A DNA stretch of 64,000 nt from Pseudomonadota bacterium (GTDB lineage: Bacteria > Pseudomonadota > Gammaproteobacteria > Burkholderiales > Ferrovaceae). The translations under genes and the position numbers were made by a program. The DNA is taken from NCBI GenBank assembly GCA_021832305.1, contig JAKBLB010000011.1, positions 1 to 64,000 on the forward strand, in the 5' to 3' direction. The notes under the pieces were generated by a model that ran no database searches, had not been told where the DNA came from, and saw only the letters and a program-made list of their open reading frames with translations. Below, one piece after another: positions 54,592 through 64,000 of this stretch (position 1 is its first letter; each line of letters begins with the position of its first letter).

Positions 54592-55829
54592 GCGGCAGTC
54601 TGCAGGGGGGCGGCATCCAGCGTCGTCATTCCCGTCCGGTCCAGGTGGGGCATCTATGGGTCGGCGGGGATGCGCCCATCGTCGTGCAATCCATGACCAA
54701 CACCGATACTGCGGATTTCGAGGCGACCCTCCACCAGATTCAGGCATTGGCCCAGGCGGGTTCGGAATTGGTGCGGGTGACCGTGAATACGGCGGAAGCC
54801 GCCCGCCGGGTCCCTGAATTGCGCCAGGCCCTCGACCGGTCCGGGTATGTCGTTCCTCTGGTGGGCGATTTTCACTTCAACGGACATAAACTGTTGAGCG
54901 AGTTTCCCGACTGCGCCCGGGCACTGGCCAAATACCGCATCAATCCCGGCAATGTCGGGCAGGGTTCCCGACGCGACGAACAGTTTGCCCGCTTGATCGA
55001 ACTTGCGCGGACCTACGATAAACCGATTCGGATCGGTGTGAACTGGGGTAGCCTGGATCCCCAGGTCATGGCGCGTTGCATGGATGACAATGCCCGTTTG
55101 GCTGAGCCACACCCGGTTTCCTGGGTCATGCGCCAGGCGCTGGTGGCTTCGGCGCTGGAAAGTGCCGAGCAGGCAGTGGCCTGGGGATTGGCGCGGGAGC
55201 GCATTCTCCTCTCCTGCAAGGTGAGCGGAGTGCAGGATCTGATCGCCGTTTATCGGGACCTGGCCCGACGCTGTGACTACCCGCTGCATCTCGGTTTGAC
55301 GGAAGCCGGCATGGGGAGCAAGGGGATCGTGGCGTCCACTGCGGCACTTGCCGTGTTGCTGCAGGAAGGGATCGGGGATACCCTCAGGGTATCATTGACG
55401 CCGGAGCCCGGCGGCGACCGTACCCTGGAAGTACGGGTGGCCCAGGAAATCCTTCAGACCCAGGGGCTGCGCGCCTTTACGCCGCAGGTGACGGCCTGTC
55501 CCGGATGCGGACGGACCACCAGTACCTATTTCCAGTCCCTGGCTCAACAAATCGAGGATTACCTGCGCCGTCAAATGCCTCTCTGGAGACATCGATATCC
55601 CGGGGTGGAGCATCTGCAGGTGGCGGTGATGGGGTGTGTGGTCAATGGCCCCGGCGAGAGCAAGTTGGCCAACATCGGTATCAGCCTCCCCGGTTCGGGT
55701 GAGCGTCCGGTGGCTCCCGTCTATGTGGACGGAGAAAAGACCGTGACCCTCAAGGGCGAGCGGATTGCGGAAGAGTTTCAAGCGCTGGTGGAAACTTATG
55801 TGGCCCGGCGCTACGGAGTGGGAATATGA
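54588..55829 (+). CDS. ispG: 4-hydroxy-3-methylbut-2-enyl-diphosphate synthase
   Basis: A 413-aa protein with the TIM-barrel part ([40 protein letters not shown]) and a C-terminal iron-sulfur domain. The 4Fe-4S cysteines are near 304/307 (ACPGCGRT) and 349 (GCVVNGPGE). It converts MEcPP, the IspF product, to HMBPP. ATGA overlaps link it to rodZ upstream and hisS downstream. Confidence 0.96.
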   Translation: MSGSLQGGGIQRRHSRPVQVGHLWVGGDAPIVVQSMTNTDTADFEATLHQIQALAQAGSELVRVTVNTAEAARRVPELRQALDRSGYVVPLVGDFHFNGHKLLSEFPDCARALAKYRINPGNVGQGSRRDEQFARLIELARTYDKPIRIGVNWGSLDPQVMARCMDDNARLAEPHPVSWVMRQALVASALESAEQAVAWGLARERILLSCKVSGVQDLIAVYRDLARRCDYPLHLGLTEAGMGSKGIVASTAALAVLLQEGIGDTLRVSLTPEPGGDRTLEVRVAQEILQTQGLRAFTPQVTACPGCGRTTSTYFQSLAQQIEDYLRRQMPLWRHRYPGVEHLQVAVMGCVVNGPGESKLANIGISLPGSGERPVAPVYVDGEKTVTLKGERIAEEFQALVETYVARRYGVGI

Positions 55830-57094
55830 AAGCCGAACAGTTTCAAGCGGTCCGGGGGATGAATGACGTGATCCCCGAAGCGAGCGAGCAGTGGGCATTT
55901 CTCGAGGAGGAGATTCGCCAGTGGCTGCGTGCGTATGCTTATCGGGAAGTCCGGTTTCCGGTGGTGGAACCCACCGGTCTGTTCGTTCGTTCCATTGGGA
56001 CGGCGACGGATATCGTGGAAAAAGAGATGTACAGTTTCGTGGATTCCCTCAACGGGGAGGCCTTGACCTTACGGCCCGAAGGAACGGCTTCCTGCGCCCG
56101 GCTGGCCATACAACACCATCTGTTGTACGACGGACCTCAACGACTGTGGTACATGGGGCCCATGTTTCGCCATGAACGTCCCCAGAAAGGACGCTACCGG
56201 CAATTTCACCAATGTGGTGTGGAAGCGATGGGCTTTGCCGGTCCCGAGGTGGATGCGGAACTGATCCTCATGACCGCCAGGCTATGGCAGCGTCTGGGGT
56301 TGAGCGACGTTTCCCTGCACCTCAATACCATCGGTTCCAGTGCCACCCGGGCCCGTCATCGCACGCGTCTGCAGGCGTATTTTTCCGCCCACACGGACCG
56401 GTTGGATGAGGATTCACGGCGCCGTCTCGTCACCAATCCCTTGCGTATCCTGGACAGCAAGAACCCGGCGATGACCGACTTGATCGAGAAGGCTCCCCGT
56501 CTCATAGACGATCTGGATGAGGAATCCCGCGTCCATTTCGAGACATTGCAGGAGTTGTTGCAGCAGAATGGCGTGGCGTACCAGATCGATACCCGCCTGG
56601 TGCGCGGATTGGACTATTACAATGCTACGGTGTTTGAATGGATGACTCCCCTGCTGGGCGCACAGAGCACCATTTGCGGCGGTGGGCGGTACGACGGACT
56701 GCTGGAGCAGTTGGGCGGGAAACCCGCACCGGCCTGTGGTTTCGCGCTTGGAATGGAGCGGCTCCTGGCGTTGCTGGAACAGCAACCGCATTGGGCGCAG
56801 CGGTTCGGAGTTCATCCTGGGGTGTATATCATGCACCAGCGCCAGGAAGCCTGGGCTCTGCGTGTGGCAGAGACGTTACGTTCCTCCGGGTTGGACGTGT
56901 ATTTTCATGCAGGCGGAGGAAATTTCAAATCCCAGATCAAACGTGCCGATGCCAGCGGTGCGGGCTGGGCCATCATTCTGGGCGAGGCGGAGGCAGCGCA
57001 GCAGAAGGTTTCGCTCAAGCCGCTGCGTGGTCAGGGTGCCCAGTCGACGTTGGATGTCACGGAAGCGATCCAACAAATCAAGTCAAGTGAGTGA
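55826..57094 (+). CDS. hisS: Histidyl-tRNA synthetase
   Basis: A 422-aa class II synthetase. Motif 2 is [19 protein letters not shown] near 111-129; [15 protein letters not shown] and the motif 3 region [13 protein letters not shown] (near 295) are the histidine-specific signatures. It charges tRNA-His. It begins in an ATGA overlap with ispG and is followed by yfgM, the conserved ispG-hisS-yfgM-bamB-der order. Confidence 0.97.
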   Translation: MKAEQFQAVRGMNDVIPEASEQWAFLEEEIRQWLRAYAYREVRFPVVEPTGLFVRSIGTATDIVEKEMYSFVDSLNGEALTLRPEGTASCARLAIQHHLLYDGPQRLWYMGPMFRHERPQKGRYRQFHQCGVEAMGFAGPEVDAELILMTARLWQRLGLSDVSLHLNTIGSSATRARHRTRLQAYFSAHTDRLDEDSRRRLVTNPLRILDSKNPAMTDLIEKAPRLIDDLDEESRVHFETLQELLQQNGVAYQIDTRLVRGLDYYNATVFEWMTPLLGAQSTICGGGRYDGLLEQLGGKPAPACGFALGMERLLALLEQQPHWAQRFGVHPGVYIMHQRQEAWALRVAETLRSSGLDVYFHAGGGNFKSQIKRADASGAGWAIILGEAEAAQQKVSLKPLRGQGAQSTLDVTEAIQQIKSSE

Positions 57095-57098
57095 ACTC

Positions 57099-57731
57099 AT
57101 GTACGATCTCGAAGAACAGGAACAAATCGATTCCCTGAAAGCCTGGTGGCGTCAGTATGGCAAGTGGGTGATGGGAGGGACTGTGGCAGCCTTGCTGGGA
57201 GTCGGGGGATACAATGGTTGGCTCTGGTATGGACAACGGCAGGCAGCAGAAGCCGGACGTGCTTTTGAGGCCGTCCGGGTGGCGGCCCGCACGGGAGCGG
57301 TTACGCATACTCTGGGGGCCGCCCGCGCATTGCAGTCCCAGCAACCCGACAGCGCCCTGGCCACCCGGGGTGCCTTGATTGCGGCGGCGATTTGCCATGC
57401 CCATGGCGATGATGGGGATGCCCAGGGGGAGTTGGAATGGGTCATCCAGCATTCCCAGGAACCGGCACTGGTCGACCTGGCACGTTTGCGTCTGGCGGGT
57501 CTGCTGGCGGATCAGAAAAAGTTCGAGCAAGCCCTGCGCTTACTGGACGATAATCATGCACCGGACTTTGCCGCCCTGACGCTGGATCTGCGCGGTGATA
57601 TCCTGTTGGCCCTGAATCGGTTGGCCGAGGCCCGTGCAGCCTATCGGAGCGCCATGGAAAAATCGCAGCCGATGGATGCCCTGCATCAACTGGCACAAAA
57701 CAAATGGGAAGCCCTGGGAGGGGGACGATGA
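57099..57731 (+). CDS. yfgM: YfgM-like inner-membrane periplasmic chaperone accessory
   Basis: A 210-aa protein: a short cytoplasmic N-terminus (MYDLEEQEQIDSLKAWWRQYG), one helix near 24-45, and a periplasmic TPR-like helical domain with ALRLLDD and LRGDILLALNRLAEARAAY repeats. YfgM interacts with PpiD and the Sec translocon. A GTG four codons upstream (57087) is an alternative start. Its stop overlaps the bamB start (ATGA). Confidence 0.92.
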   Translation: MYDLEEQEQIDSLKAWWRQYGKWVMGGTVAALLGVGGYNGWLWYGQRQAAEAGRAFEAVRVAARTGAVTHTLGAARALQSQQPDSALATRGALIAAAICHAHGDDGDAQGELEWVIQHSQEPALVDLARLRLAGLLADQKKFEQALRLLDDNHAPDFAALTLDLRGDILLALNRLAEARAAYRSAMEKSQPMDALHQLAQNKWEALGGGR

Positions 57732-58855
57732 AGAAAATCCAATGGCTGGGCATTGTCCTCGCTGCCTTGGGCGCGGGATGTGCAGACAAGTTGCCCATCG
57801 CCCCCATGCCGCTTCTGAAACCCACGGTGGCAGTGGAGGTCGACTGGAAACTTTCTCTGGGCGAGACCGAAGAAGGTTTTCTGGTGCCGCTCCTGCATGA
57901 TCACTTGCTCTATGTCGCTGGAGAGAAGGGCGAATTGAGGGCCGTGGACCCGGAGACCGGGAAGGCCAGGTGGGATCTGAACACCGGAGAATTCTTTGCG
58001 GCGGGTATTGGCGTGGGGGAGCACGAGATATTGCTGGGCAACAAGAAGGGAGAAGTGCTGGCCTGGTTGCCCACGGGGCAGTTTTTGTGGCGCACCTCCA
58101 TTTCCAGTGAATTGCTGGCGGCACCGCAAGGCGCCGATGGCATCGTGGTGGTGCGGACGGCGGAAGGCAAAGTGATGGGGCTGAGTGAAGCGGAGGGCAA
58201 GGTCCTGTGGACGCAAGCGCGTCCCATGCCGGCCCTGGTCTTGCGGGGGGTGGGCGGGATGACCCTGGGGCATGGCGTGGCGCTGGTCAGCATGCCGGGG
58301 GGAAAATTGATGTCCCTGAATCTGTCCGACGGCACCATCCAGTGGGAGTCGCTGGTTTCTTCACCGCACGGTGCAACGGAGTTGGAACGAATGAATGATG
58401 TGTTGGGCGACCCCCTGGTGGGAGACGGGATGGTGTGTACGGCCAGTTATCAAGGACGGGCTGCATGTCTGGACAGTGAACACGGCCAAATGGTCTGGTC
58501 CCGTGATGTGGATGCCGTGGGTCCCCTGGTCGAAGCGGGTTCCCAGTTGGTGCTGACCACGGCCAAATCCGATGTCATGGCGCTGGATCGCAGTTCCGGA
58601 GGGGTGATGTGGAAAATGAGCGATCTCGAGGGACGTTATCTGTCTCCGCCGACTGTGACGGCTTCCTACGTCGTGTTGGGGGATGCGGAAGGCGTGGTGC
58701 ATTTCATCAATCGGGAGAATGGCGTCGAGGTGGGAAGAATCGCCACCGACAAGACCCCCATCGTTCAGGCTCCTGTTTATCTGGGGAATGAACGGGTACT
58801 GGTGGTGAATCGTACGGGTCAAATGTTTGCGTTGACAGCCCATGCAACCCATTGA
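57728..58855 (+). CDS. bamB: Outer-membrane assembly lipoprotein BamB
   Basis: A 375-aa lipoprotein. The signal peptide ends in lipobox LGAGC with Cys18. It is followed by a beta-propeller of PQQ-like repeats, for example [44 protein letters not shown] and [15 protein letters not shown]. BamB is part of the BAM complex that inserts outer-membrane proteins. It overlaps der by 14 bases. Confidence 0.95.
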   Translation: MKKIQWLGIVLAALGAGCADKLPIAPMPLLKPTVAVEVDWKLSLGETEEGFLVPLLHDHLLYVAGEKGELRAVDPETGKARWDLNTGEFFAAGIGVGEHEILLGNKKGEVLAWLPTGQFLWRTSISSELLAAPQGADGIVVVRTAEGKVMGLSEAEGKVLWTQARPMPALVLRGVGGMTLGHGVALVSMPGGKLMSLNLSDGTIQWESLVSSPHGATELERMNDVLGDPLVGDGMVCTASYQGRAACLDSEHGQMVWSRDVDAVGPLVEAGSQLVLTTAKSDVMALDRSSGGVMWKMSDLEGRYLSPPTVTASYVVLGDAEGVVHFINRENGVEVGRIATDKTPIVQAPVYLGNERVLVVNRTGQMFALTAHATH

Positions 58856-60278
58856 ATTCCGCCCCCTGACCACCGTGGTTATCGTGGGACGACCCAATGT
58901 GGGCAAGTCCACCCTGTTCAATCGTTTGACTCGCAGTCGGGATGCCCTGGTGGCGGATCTGCCGGGTTTGACCCGGGATCGCCACTACGGGCGTGCCGTC
59001 TGGGAAGAGTTGCCTTATCTGGTCATCGATACCGGCGGTTTCGAACCCGTGGCGAAGGACGGTATCCTGCGTGAAATGGCACGCCAGACGGAACAGGCGC
59101 TGGATGAGGCGGACCGGGTCATCTTTTTGACTGATGGACGCAGCGGGTTGACTCCCGGCGATCGCACCATTGCCGAACGCCTGCGCCAAAGGGGGAAACA
59201 GGTGACTCTGGCGGTGAACAAGGTGGAAGGCATGGCGCGCGCCATGGTAACCGCCGAATTCCATGAACTGGGGTTGGGCGATCCCCTGGCCATCTCGTCT
59301 TCCCATGGCGAAGGGATCGGGGATCTCATGGACGAGGTTCTGGGAGGGATCCCGATCCCCGAATCCACCGCTTCTTCCGAGGAACGTCCGGACCACCGTC
59401 CGCGCATCGCCATCGTGGGGCGTCCCAATGTGGGCAAATCGACCCTGGTCAACCGATTGCTCGGAGAAGAGAGAGTCATTGCCTTTGACCAGCCAGGCAC
59501 GACGCGGGACAGTATCGAGGTGGATTTCGAAGAAAACGGGCGTCTTTACACCCTGATCGATACGGCCGGGTTACGGCGCCGGGGCAAGGTATTCGAGGCC
59601 GTGGAAAAGTTTTCCGTATTCAAGACGATGCAGTCCATCGAGGAAGCCAATGTCGTGGTCCTGACTCTGGATGCGCGCCAGGACATCTCGGACCAGGATG
59701 CACACATTGCAGGGCATGTCCTGACCACAGGGCGGGCGGTGGTATTGGCGGTGAACAAATGGGAAGGGCTCGATGCCCATCGGCGCGACATGCTGCGCCA
59801 GGATATCGCGCGCAAATTGGGCTTTCTCGATTTCGCCCACCATCTGTTCATTTCCGCACTGGAGGGATTGGGGGTCCAGGGGCTGCTGCCGGCGGTGGAT
59901 GCCGCCTATCAGGCCGCCATGGCGCGTTTGCCCACGCCACGTCTGACCCGGACGCTCCAGGCGGCGGTGCAGAAGCATCAGCCCGCCAAGGCGGGACCGT
60001 TCCGCCCGAAACTGCGTTATGCCCACCAGGGGGGGCACAATCCGCCCATCGTGGTGATTCATGGATCGGCGGTTGCCCATATCCAGGACAACTATCGTCG
60101 CTATCTGGAAAACACTTTTCGGGAGGCCTTTGAATTGCGCGGGACGCCCCTGCGGGTCGAGTTTCGGCAGGGACATAATCCCTTTGCCGACCGCAAACCC
60201 AAGCCCCTGACCGTGTCCGAAGAAAACAGTCTGCGCCGTCAACGGCGGCGGGGACGTAAACTGTTTGGTAAACGTTGA
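58842..60278 (+). CDS. der: Ribosome biogenesis GTPase Der (EngA)
   Basis: A 478-aa protein with two tandem GTPase domains. The P-loops are [10 protein letters not shown] at 15-24 and near 190-199; switch and G3 segments are DTGGFE and DTAGLRRR; the NKXD motifs are AVNKVEG and AVNKWEG. A KH-like domain and a basic C-terminal tail ([14 protein letters not shown]) follow. Der is essential for 50S subunit assembly. thrS follows 11 bases later; hfq, often next in related genomes, is not here. Confidence 0.97.
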   Translation: MQPIEFRPLTTVVIVGRPNVGKSTLFNRLTRSRDALVADLPGLTRDRHYGRAVWEELPYLVIDTGGFEPVAKDGILREMARQTEQALDEADRVIFLTDGRSGLTPGDRTIAERLRQRGKQVTLAVNKVEGMARAMVTAEFHELGLGDPLAISSSHGEGIGDLMDEVLGGIPIPESTASSEERPDHRPRIAIVGRPNVGKSTLVNRLLGEERVIAFDQPGTTRDSIEVDFEENGRLYTLIDTAGLRRRGKVFEAVEKFSVFKTMQSIEEANVVVLTLDARQDISDQDAHIAGHVLTTGRAVVLAVNKWEGLDAHRRDMLRQDIARKLGFLDFAHHLFISALEGLGVQGLLPAVDAAYQAAMARLPTPRLTRTLQAAVQKHQPAKAGPFRPKLRYAHQGGHNPPIVVIHGSAVAHIQDNYRRYLENTFREAFELRGTPLRVEFRQGHNPFADRKPKPLTVSEENSLRRQRRRGRKLFGKR

Positions 60279-60289
60279 AAGGAACTACC

Positions 60290-62206
60290 GTGATTACTAT
60301 ACAACTGCCCGATGGTTCCCATCGTACCTACCCGATGCCCTTGACCGTGGCCGAGGTGGCCAAAAGCATCGGGTCCGGGCTGGCCAAGGCTGCCCTGGCC
60401 GGCAAAGTGGATGGACGTCTGGTAGACACCTCGACCTTGATCGAACAGGACGTCACCCTGGCGCTGGTGACGGCAAAAGACCCGGAGGGGGTGGATATCC
60501 TGCGCCACTCCACCGCGCATTTGTTGGCGCACGCCGTCAAGGAACTTTATCCTGAAGCACAGGTGACCATCGGTCCGGTGATCGAGAACGGTTTTTATTA
60601 TGATTTCTCTTATCTGCGCCCCTTTACCCCTGAAGACCTCGAACGTATCGAAAAGCGCATGGAAGAGATCGTGCGCCGCGATCTGCCCGTACGACGGGAA
60701 CTGATGTCGCGGGCCGAGGCCGTGCGGTTTTTTGAGGGATCGGGAGAAAAATACAAGGCGGAGATCATCGCGGCCATTCCCACGGATGAGCCCATCTCCC
60801 TCTATCGGCAGGACAATTTCGTCGATCTGTGTCGCGGCCCCCACGTGCCTTCCACGGGAAAACTCAAGGTATTCAAACTGACCCGCGTGGCTGGCGCGTA
60901 CTGGCGGGGAGATTCAAAGAATGAAATGCTGACCCGGGTGTACGGAACGGCCTGGGCCACGCGCGAGGATCAGGATGCCTACCTGCATCGACTGGCGGAA
61001 GCCGAACGGCGCGATCACCGGCGTCTGGGCCGGGAACTGGACTTGTTTCACCTGCAGGAAGAAGCACCGGGAATGATCTTCTGGCATCCCAGGGGGTGGA
61101 CCGTGTGGCAGGAGATCGAGCAGTACATGCGCCGTGTCTACCGGGAGAATGGGTACCAGGAGGTGCGCTGCCCGCAGATCCTGGATCGTGGTCTATGGGA
61201 AAAATCGGGACACTGGGGACATTTTCATCAGAACATGTTCACGACCTTGTCGGAAGAGCGGGAATTTGCCATCAAGCCGATGAACTGTCCGGGGCACGTC
61301 CAGATTTTTAACCAGGGGGTGCGCAGTTATCGGGAATTGCCCGTCCGTTACGGCGAATTCGGCTCCTGCCATCGCAATGAGCCTTCCGGTGCCCTGCACG
61401 GGGTCATGCGGGTGCGCGGGTTCACCCAGGATGACGGACATATTTTTTGCACCGAGGATCAGATCCTGGAAGAGGTATCGGCCTTCATCCGGTTGCTGCG
61501 ACGGGTCTATGCGGATTTCGGATTCACCGAAATCCAGTACAAACTGGCGACCCGACCCACCTCACGGGTCGGCTCCGAAGCCATCTGGGACAAGGCTGAA
61601 GATGCGCTGCGCGCTGCGCTGGAGCACAACGCAGTGGATTTTCAAACCTTGCCCGGGGAAGGGGCCTTCTATGGTCCCAAGATCGAATTTCATTTGAGCG
61701 ACAGTCTGGGACGTACTTGGCAGTGTGGCACCATCCAGGCGGATTTTTCCATGCCGGAACGGCTGGGGGCGACTTTTGTGGCAGCCGATAACAGCCGTCA
61801 GACCCCCGTCATGTTACATCGCGCCATTCTGGGTTCTCTGGAGCGGTTCATTGGAATTCTGATCGAGCACTATGCGGGGGCACTGCCTTTGTGGTTGTCG
61901 CCCGTACAGGCCGTGGTGGCAAATATCAGTGAAGCCCAGCGGGATTCCGTGGAAAAGGTGGCACAACGATTGCGCGCAGAAGGGGTGCGTGTAGAGATGG
62001 ACTTGCGCAATGAGAAAATCAGTTATAAAATACGGTCGCACAGTTTGCAGAAGGTTCCCTATCAACTGGTGATGGGTGATCGGGAAGCGGTCTCTGGTCA
62101 GGTGTCGGTGCGCTTGCGGGGGAAAGACCTGGGCGCTCAGCCTGTGGAGGTCGTCGTGTCCCGCATGAAGGCTGAAATTCTGGCCAAAAGCGAACCCACC
62201 GACTGA
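60290..62206 (+). CDS. thrS: Threonyl-tRNA synthetase
   Basis: A 638-aa class II synthetase with its full domain set. The TGS domain opens [25 protein letters not shown]. The editing domain has [15 protein letters not shown]. The catalytic core shows [12 protein letters not shown], with the zinc cysteine, and [33 protein letters not shown]. The C-terminal anticodon-binding domain begins [13 protein letters not shown] start at the GTG 60290 behind AAGGA; a TTG at 60275 is in frame but upstream of the normal N-terminus. It heads the translation operon thrS-infC-rpmI-rplT. Confidence 0.96.
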   Translation: MITIQLPDGSHRTYPMPLTVAEVAKSIGSGLAKAALAGKVDGRLVDTSTLIEQDVTLALVTAKDPEGVDILRHSTAHLLAHAVKELYPEAQVTIGPVIENGFYYDFSYLRPFTPEDLERIEKRMEEIVRRDLPVRRELMSRAEAVRFFEGSGEKYKAEIIAAIPTDEPISLYRQDNFVDLCRGPHVPSTGKLKVFKLTRVAGAYWRGDSKNEMLTRVYGTAWATREDQDAYLHRLAEAERRDHRRLGRELDLFHLQEEAPGMIFWHPRGWTVWQEIEQYMRRVYRENGYQEVRCPQILDRGLWEKSGHWGHFHQNMFTTLSEEREFAIKPMNCPGHVQIFNQGVRSYRELPVRYGEFGSCHRNEPSGALHGVMRVRGFTQDDGHIFCTEDQILEEVSAFIRLLRRVYADFGFTEIQYKLATRPTSRVGSEAIWDKAEDALRAALEHNAVDFQTLPGEGAFYGPKIEFHLSDSLGRTWQCGTIQADFSMPERLGATFVAADNSRQTPVMLHRAILGSLERFIGILIEHYAGALPLWLSPVQAVVANISEAQRDSVEKVAQRLRAEGVRVEMDLRNEKISYKIRSHSLQKVPYQLVMGDREAVSGQVSVRLRGKDLGAQPVEVVVSRMKAEILAKSEPTD

Positions 62207-62222
62207 AATCGAAGGTTTTGGG

Positions 62223-62262
62223 ATCAAGATCTGGTCAGGTCTTGGTTGGTTATTGTTTTTTT
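62223..62262 (+). promoter_or_regulatory. Stem-loop and T-rich tract between thrS and infC
   Basis: ATCAAGATC (62223-62231) can pair with GGTCTTGGT (62238-62246), allowing G-U pairs. It is followed, after a short spacer, by a T-rich run ending just before the infC ribosome-binding site. It may be a partial terminator or attenuator. Confidence 0.35.
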
Positions 62263-62269
62263 GGGAGAA

Positions 62270-62860
62270 ATGGCGATCGCTCAGGATAAGGAAGTCCGGA
62301 TCAACGGGGAAATCACCGTCGCAGAAGTGCGGTTGGTGGGGATAGATGGAGAACAATTGGGGATCATGCGTCTGAATGACGCATTGCGTCAGGCTGAAGA
62401 AGCCGACGTCGATCTGGTGGAAATTGCCCCGACGGCAAACCCGCCGGTCTGTCGCCTGATGGATTTTGGCAAGTTCAAGTATCGCGAGAGCAAGCGACAG
62501 CACGAAGCCAAGGTCAAACAGAAACAGATTCAAGTCAAGGAAATCAAGTTCCGTCCCGGCACCGACGATGGGGATTATGCCATCAAGGTGCGAAATCTGA
62601 TCCGCTTTTTGTCCGAGGGCGACAAGACCAAGGTGACCTTGCGGTTTCGCGGCCGTGAGATGACGCACCAGGAATTGGGATATAACCTGCTCAAGCGGGT
62701 AGAAGCCGATCTGGCGGCCCATGGGGTCGTCGAGCAGTTTCCCAAGATGGAAGGACGTCAGATGGTGATGGTGCTGGCCCCCCGTAAAAAAGCCGAAGCG
62801 GTCGGCAAAACCGTCAAGGAAAACAAAGTCGATGCTACGTCGACGGCAGTAGATGCGTAG
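62270..62860 (+). CDS. infC: Translation initiation factor IF-3
   Basis: About 196 residues. It has the IF-3 N-domain ([45 protein letters not shown]), the linker with [13 protein letters not shown], and the C-domain ([35 protein letters not shown]). It binds 30S subunits and checks start codons. Coordinates follow the ATG at 62270, but GGGAG ends only two bases before it. The in-frame ATC at 62276 has eight bases of spacing and gives the typical IAQDKE start seen when infC uses a rare start codon for autoregulation. A TTG at 62246 is unlikely. Confidence 0.95.
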   Translation: MAIAQDKEVRINGEITVAEVRLVGIDGEQLGIMRLNDALRQAEEADVDLVEIAPTANPPVCRLMDFGKFKYRESKRQHEAKVKQKQIQVKEIKFRPGTDDGDYAIKVRNLIRFLSEGDKTKVTLRFRGREMTHQELGYNLLKRVEADLAAHGVVEQFPKMEGRQMVMVLAPRKKAEAVGKTVKENKVDATSTAVDA

Positions 62861-62878
62861 CGAGCAGTGCCCACAAGG

Positions 62879-62926
62879 CGCGGCGGGTCATCAAGCATCA
62901 GGCGCTTAGCCTGTTCACCCGACGCG
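62879..62926 (+). promoter_or_regulatory. Structured leader before rpmI, candidate L20 autoregulatory site
   Basis: Outer arms CGCG-G-CGGGT (62879-62888) and ACCCG-A-CGCG (62917-62926) pair with one G/A mismatch. Inside, CAGGC and GCCTG (62899-62903 / 62909-62913) form a second hairpin across GCTTA, leaving an asymmetric internal loop. In E. coli and Bacillus, L20 represses its operon through structured mRNA in this position; a direct match to those sites was not checked. Confidence 0.5.
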
Positions 62927-62952
62927 GATTACGATAACGATTGGAGCTCTTC

Positions 62953-63150
62953 ATGCCCAAGATGAAAACCAAAAGCGGCGCAGCAAAACGCTTCCGCGTG
63001 CGAGGGAGTGGCAGTATCAAGCGCTCCCAGGCATTCAAACGCCACATTCTGACCAAAAAAAGCACCAAGACCAAGCGTCAATTGCGCGGGACGGCAGAAA
63101 TTCATTCTACCAACATGGGCTCGGTCAGAGCCATGTTGCCCTACGCATAA
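62953..63150 (+). CDS. rpmI: 50S ribosomal protein L35
   Basis: A 65-aa basic protein. [20 protein letters not shown] and [16 protein letters not shown] are the L35 family pattern. The ATG at 62953 follows GGAGCTCTTC. It sits between infC and rplT in the universal infC-rpmI-rplT order. Confidence 0.97.
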   Translation: MPKMKTKSGAAKRFRVRGSGSIKRSQAFKRHILTKKSTKTKRQLRGTAEIHSTNMGSVRAMLPYA

Positions 63151-63162
63151 GGAGAACCGTCC

Positions 63163-63522
63163 ATGCCACGAGTCAAACGGGGAGTAACGGCCCACGCCCG
63201 TCACAAGAAAATTCTGGATCAGGCCAAGGGGTACCGCGGTCGGCGCAAGAATGTCTATCGGATTGCCAAGGAAGCGGTGATGAAGGCCGGCCAGTATGCC
63301 TATCGGGATCGCCGGCGGCGCAAGCGTGATTTTCGTGTTTTGTGGATTGCCCGGATCAATGCGGCAGCACGGGAATGCGGCATGACCTACAGCGTATTCA
63401 TGAATGGCCTGAAAAAAGCCTGTATCGAGATCGATCGCAAGGTTCTGGCTGATCTGGCGGTTTTCGATAAACCTGCCTTTGGTCAAATGGTGGAAACGGC
63501 TCGTACCGTTTTGTCCGCCTGA
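63163..63522 (+). CDS. rplT: 50S ribosomal protein L20
   Basis: A 119-aa protein of normal length. [30 protein letters not shown] and the [23 protein letters not shown] segment are diagnostic. L20 binds 23S rRNA early in assembly and usually represses its own operon. It has a GGAG ribosome-binding site, and a strong terminator follows. Confidence 0.98.
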   Translation: MPRVKRGVTAHARHKKILDQAKGYRGRRKNVYRIAKEAVMKAGQYAYRDRRRRKRDFRVLWIARINAAARECGMTYSVFMNGLKKACIEIDRKVLADLAVFDKPAFGQMVETARTVLSA

Positions 63523-63533
63523 CGTTGAAATCC

Positions 63534-63562
63534 ACCCCCGGGGTTCTCCCCCGGGGGTTTTT
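63534..63562 (+). terminator. Rho-independent terminator between rplT and pheS
   Basis: ACCCCCGGGG and CCCCGGGGGT form a perfect 10-bp stem with a five-base loop (TTCTC), directly followed by TTTTC. It would end the thrS-rplT transcript or attenuate read-through into pheS, whose ATG is only 18 bases further on. Confidence 0.85.
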
Positions 63563-63579
63563 CTATTCCGGGATCGTCC

Positions 63580-64000
63580 ATGCAAGTTTTGATGTCATTG
63601 CAGGAAGAGGCGTTGGCCCTTTTTGCCCGTCTCGACTCTCCCCATGCGCTGGAAGAAGCCAAGGCCCGTTATCTGGGTAAAACCGGTGCGTTGACGGAAC
63701 ACCTCAAGGGGTTGGGTGCGCTTCCCCACGAAGAACGCAAGTCCGCGGGGGCTGCGATCAATCAGGTCAAAGGCGTCCTGGAGAAGGCGTTGCAGCAACG
63801 CCGCGAAGCGCTGGTCCTGGCCCAGCAGGAACGGGAATTGCGCGCCTCGGTTCTGGATGTGACACTGCCGGGACGACATCACGAAAGGGGGGCGACCCAC
63901 CCGGTGACCCGTACCCTGGAACGCATGGAAACTTTGTTTCGAAGTCTTGGTTTCGAGGTGGCGGAGGGGCCGGAAGTCGAAAGTGACGACTATAACTTTA
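63580..64000 (+). CDS. pheS: Phenylalanyl-tRNA synthetase subunit alpha (3' end outside window)
   Basis: An open frame of 140 codons from the ATG at 63580 to the window edge without a stop. [36 protein letters not shown] and the start of the catalytic region, [28 protein letters not shown], match PheS. The visible part covers the N-terminal coiled-coil arm that contacts tRNA. It lies downstream of a strong terminator, so it may be controlled by attenuation or by a promoter inside rplT. Confidence 0.95.
   Translation, partial: MQVLMSLQEEALALFARLDSPHALEEAKARYLGKTGALTEHLKGLGALPHEERKSAGAAINQVKGVLEKALQQRREALVLAQQERELRASVLDVTLPGRHHERGATHPVTRTLERMETLFRSLGFEVAEGPEVESDDYNF

Noticed and set aside
61814-62722. 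302-aa minus-strand ORF
   Set aside because: It is antisense to the end of thrS and most of infC.

Overview
The window reads as a chromosomal segment of a GC-rich Gram-negative bacterium, most likely a betaproteobacterium. I infer this from gene order, not from any database match. The supporting blocks are waaF / small CHCC zinc-finger protein / ilvE, yhdP / nitrilase / tldD / aroG, accA-tilS, ndk-rlmN-rodZ-ispG-hisS-yfgM-bamB-der, and thrS-infC-rpmI-rplT-pheS. LPS and outer-membrane genes (waaF, a PagL-type deacylase, bamB, AsmA-like proteins) confirm a diderm. I see no tRNA, rRNA or CRISPR array; one stable RNA, the 4.5S SRP RNA, is present.

Bases 1-16,100 look accessory. They hold one full Rpn-type nuclease gene and three pieces or derivatives of the same family: a C-terminal tail cut by the window edge, an internally deleted copy and a short 5' relic. 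Two of these carry 12-bp in-frame tandem repeats. Between them lie a surface-polysaccharide block (two GT2 glycosyltransferases, a methyltransferase, a flippase and a CapD/WbpM-type dehydratase), a Phd/VapC-like toxin-antitoxin pair, and a four-gene operon: aldolase-dehydrogenase fusion, mtnP, apt, mtnA. That operon fits a complete dihydroxyacetone-phosphate shunt for 5'-methylthioadenosine and 5'-deoxyadenosine. After it come a small minus-strand membrane-peptide ORF with an FNR-like box, a remnant of a second mtnA 3' end, and a DUF4143 ATPase behind a strong inverted repeat.

Bases 16,100-33,650 are mostly housekeeping: cytochrome c-OsmC-DUF748, a NarL-type regulator, ubiC, a quinone oxidoreductase, a TerC-type membrane protein, ribA, ispD-ispF, mltF, serS, recR-ebfC-dnaX-pagL, ffs, a phosphomannomutase, a YheT-like hydrolase and alr. 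Bases 33,720-39,840 form a tightly overlapping Trb/VirB operon (trbB, C, D, E, J, L and an unknown small gene). It lacks the outer-membrane core genes (trbF/virB8, trbG/virB9, trbI/virB10), a coupling protein and a relaxase.

Bases 39,840-64,000 are core genes in long overlapping operons for LPS heptose transfer, branched-chain and aromatic amino acids, fatty-acid initiation, tRNA and rRNA modification, isoprenoid precursors, outer-membrane assembly and translation. The window ends inside pheS. Regulatory points of note are a probable non-canonical ATC start for infC, a structured leader before rpmI (candidate L20 autoregulation site), and a strong terminator between rplT and pheS.
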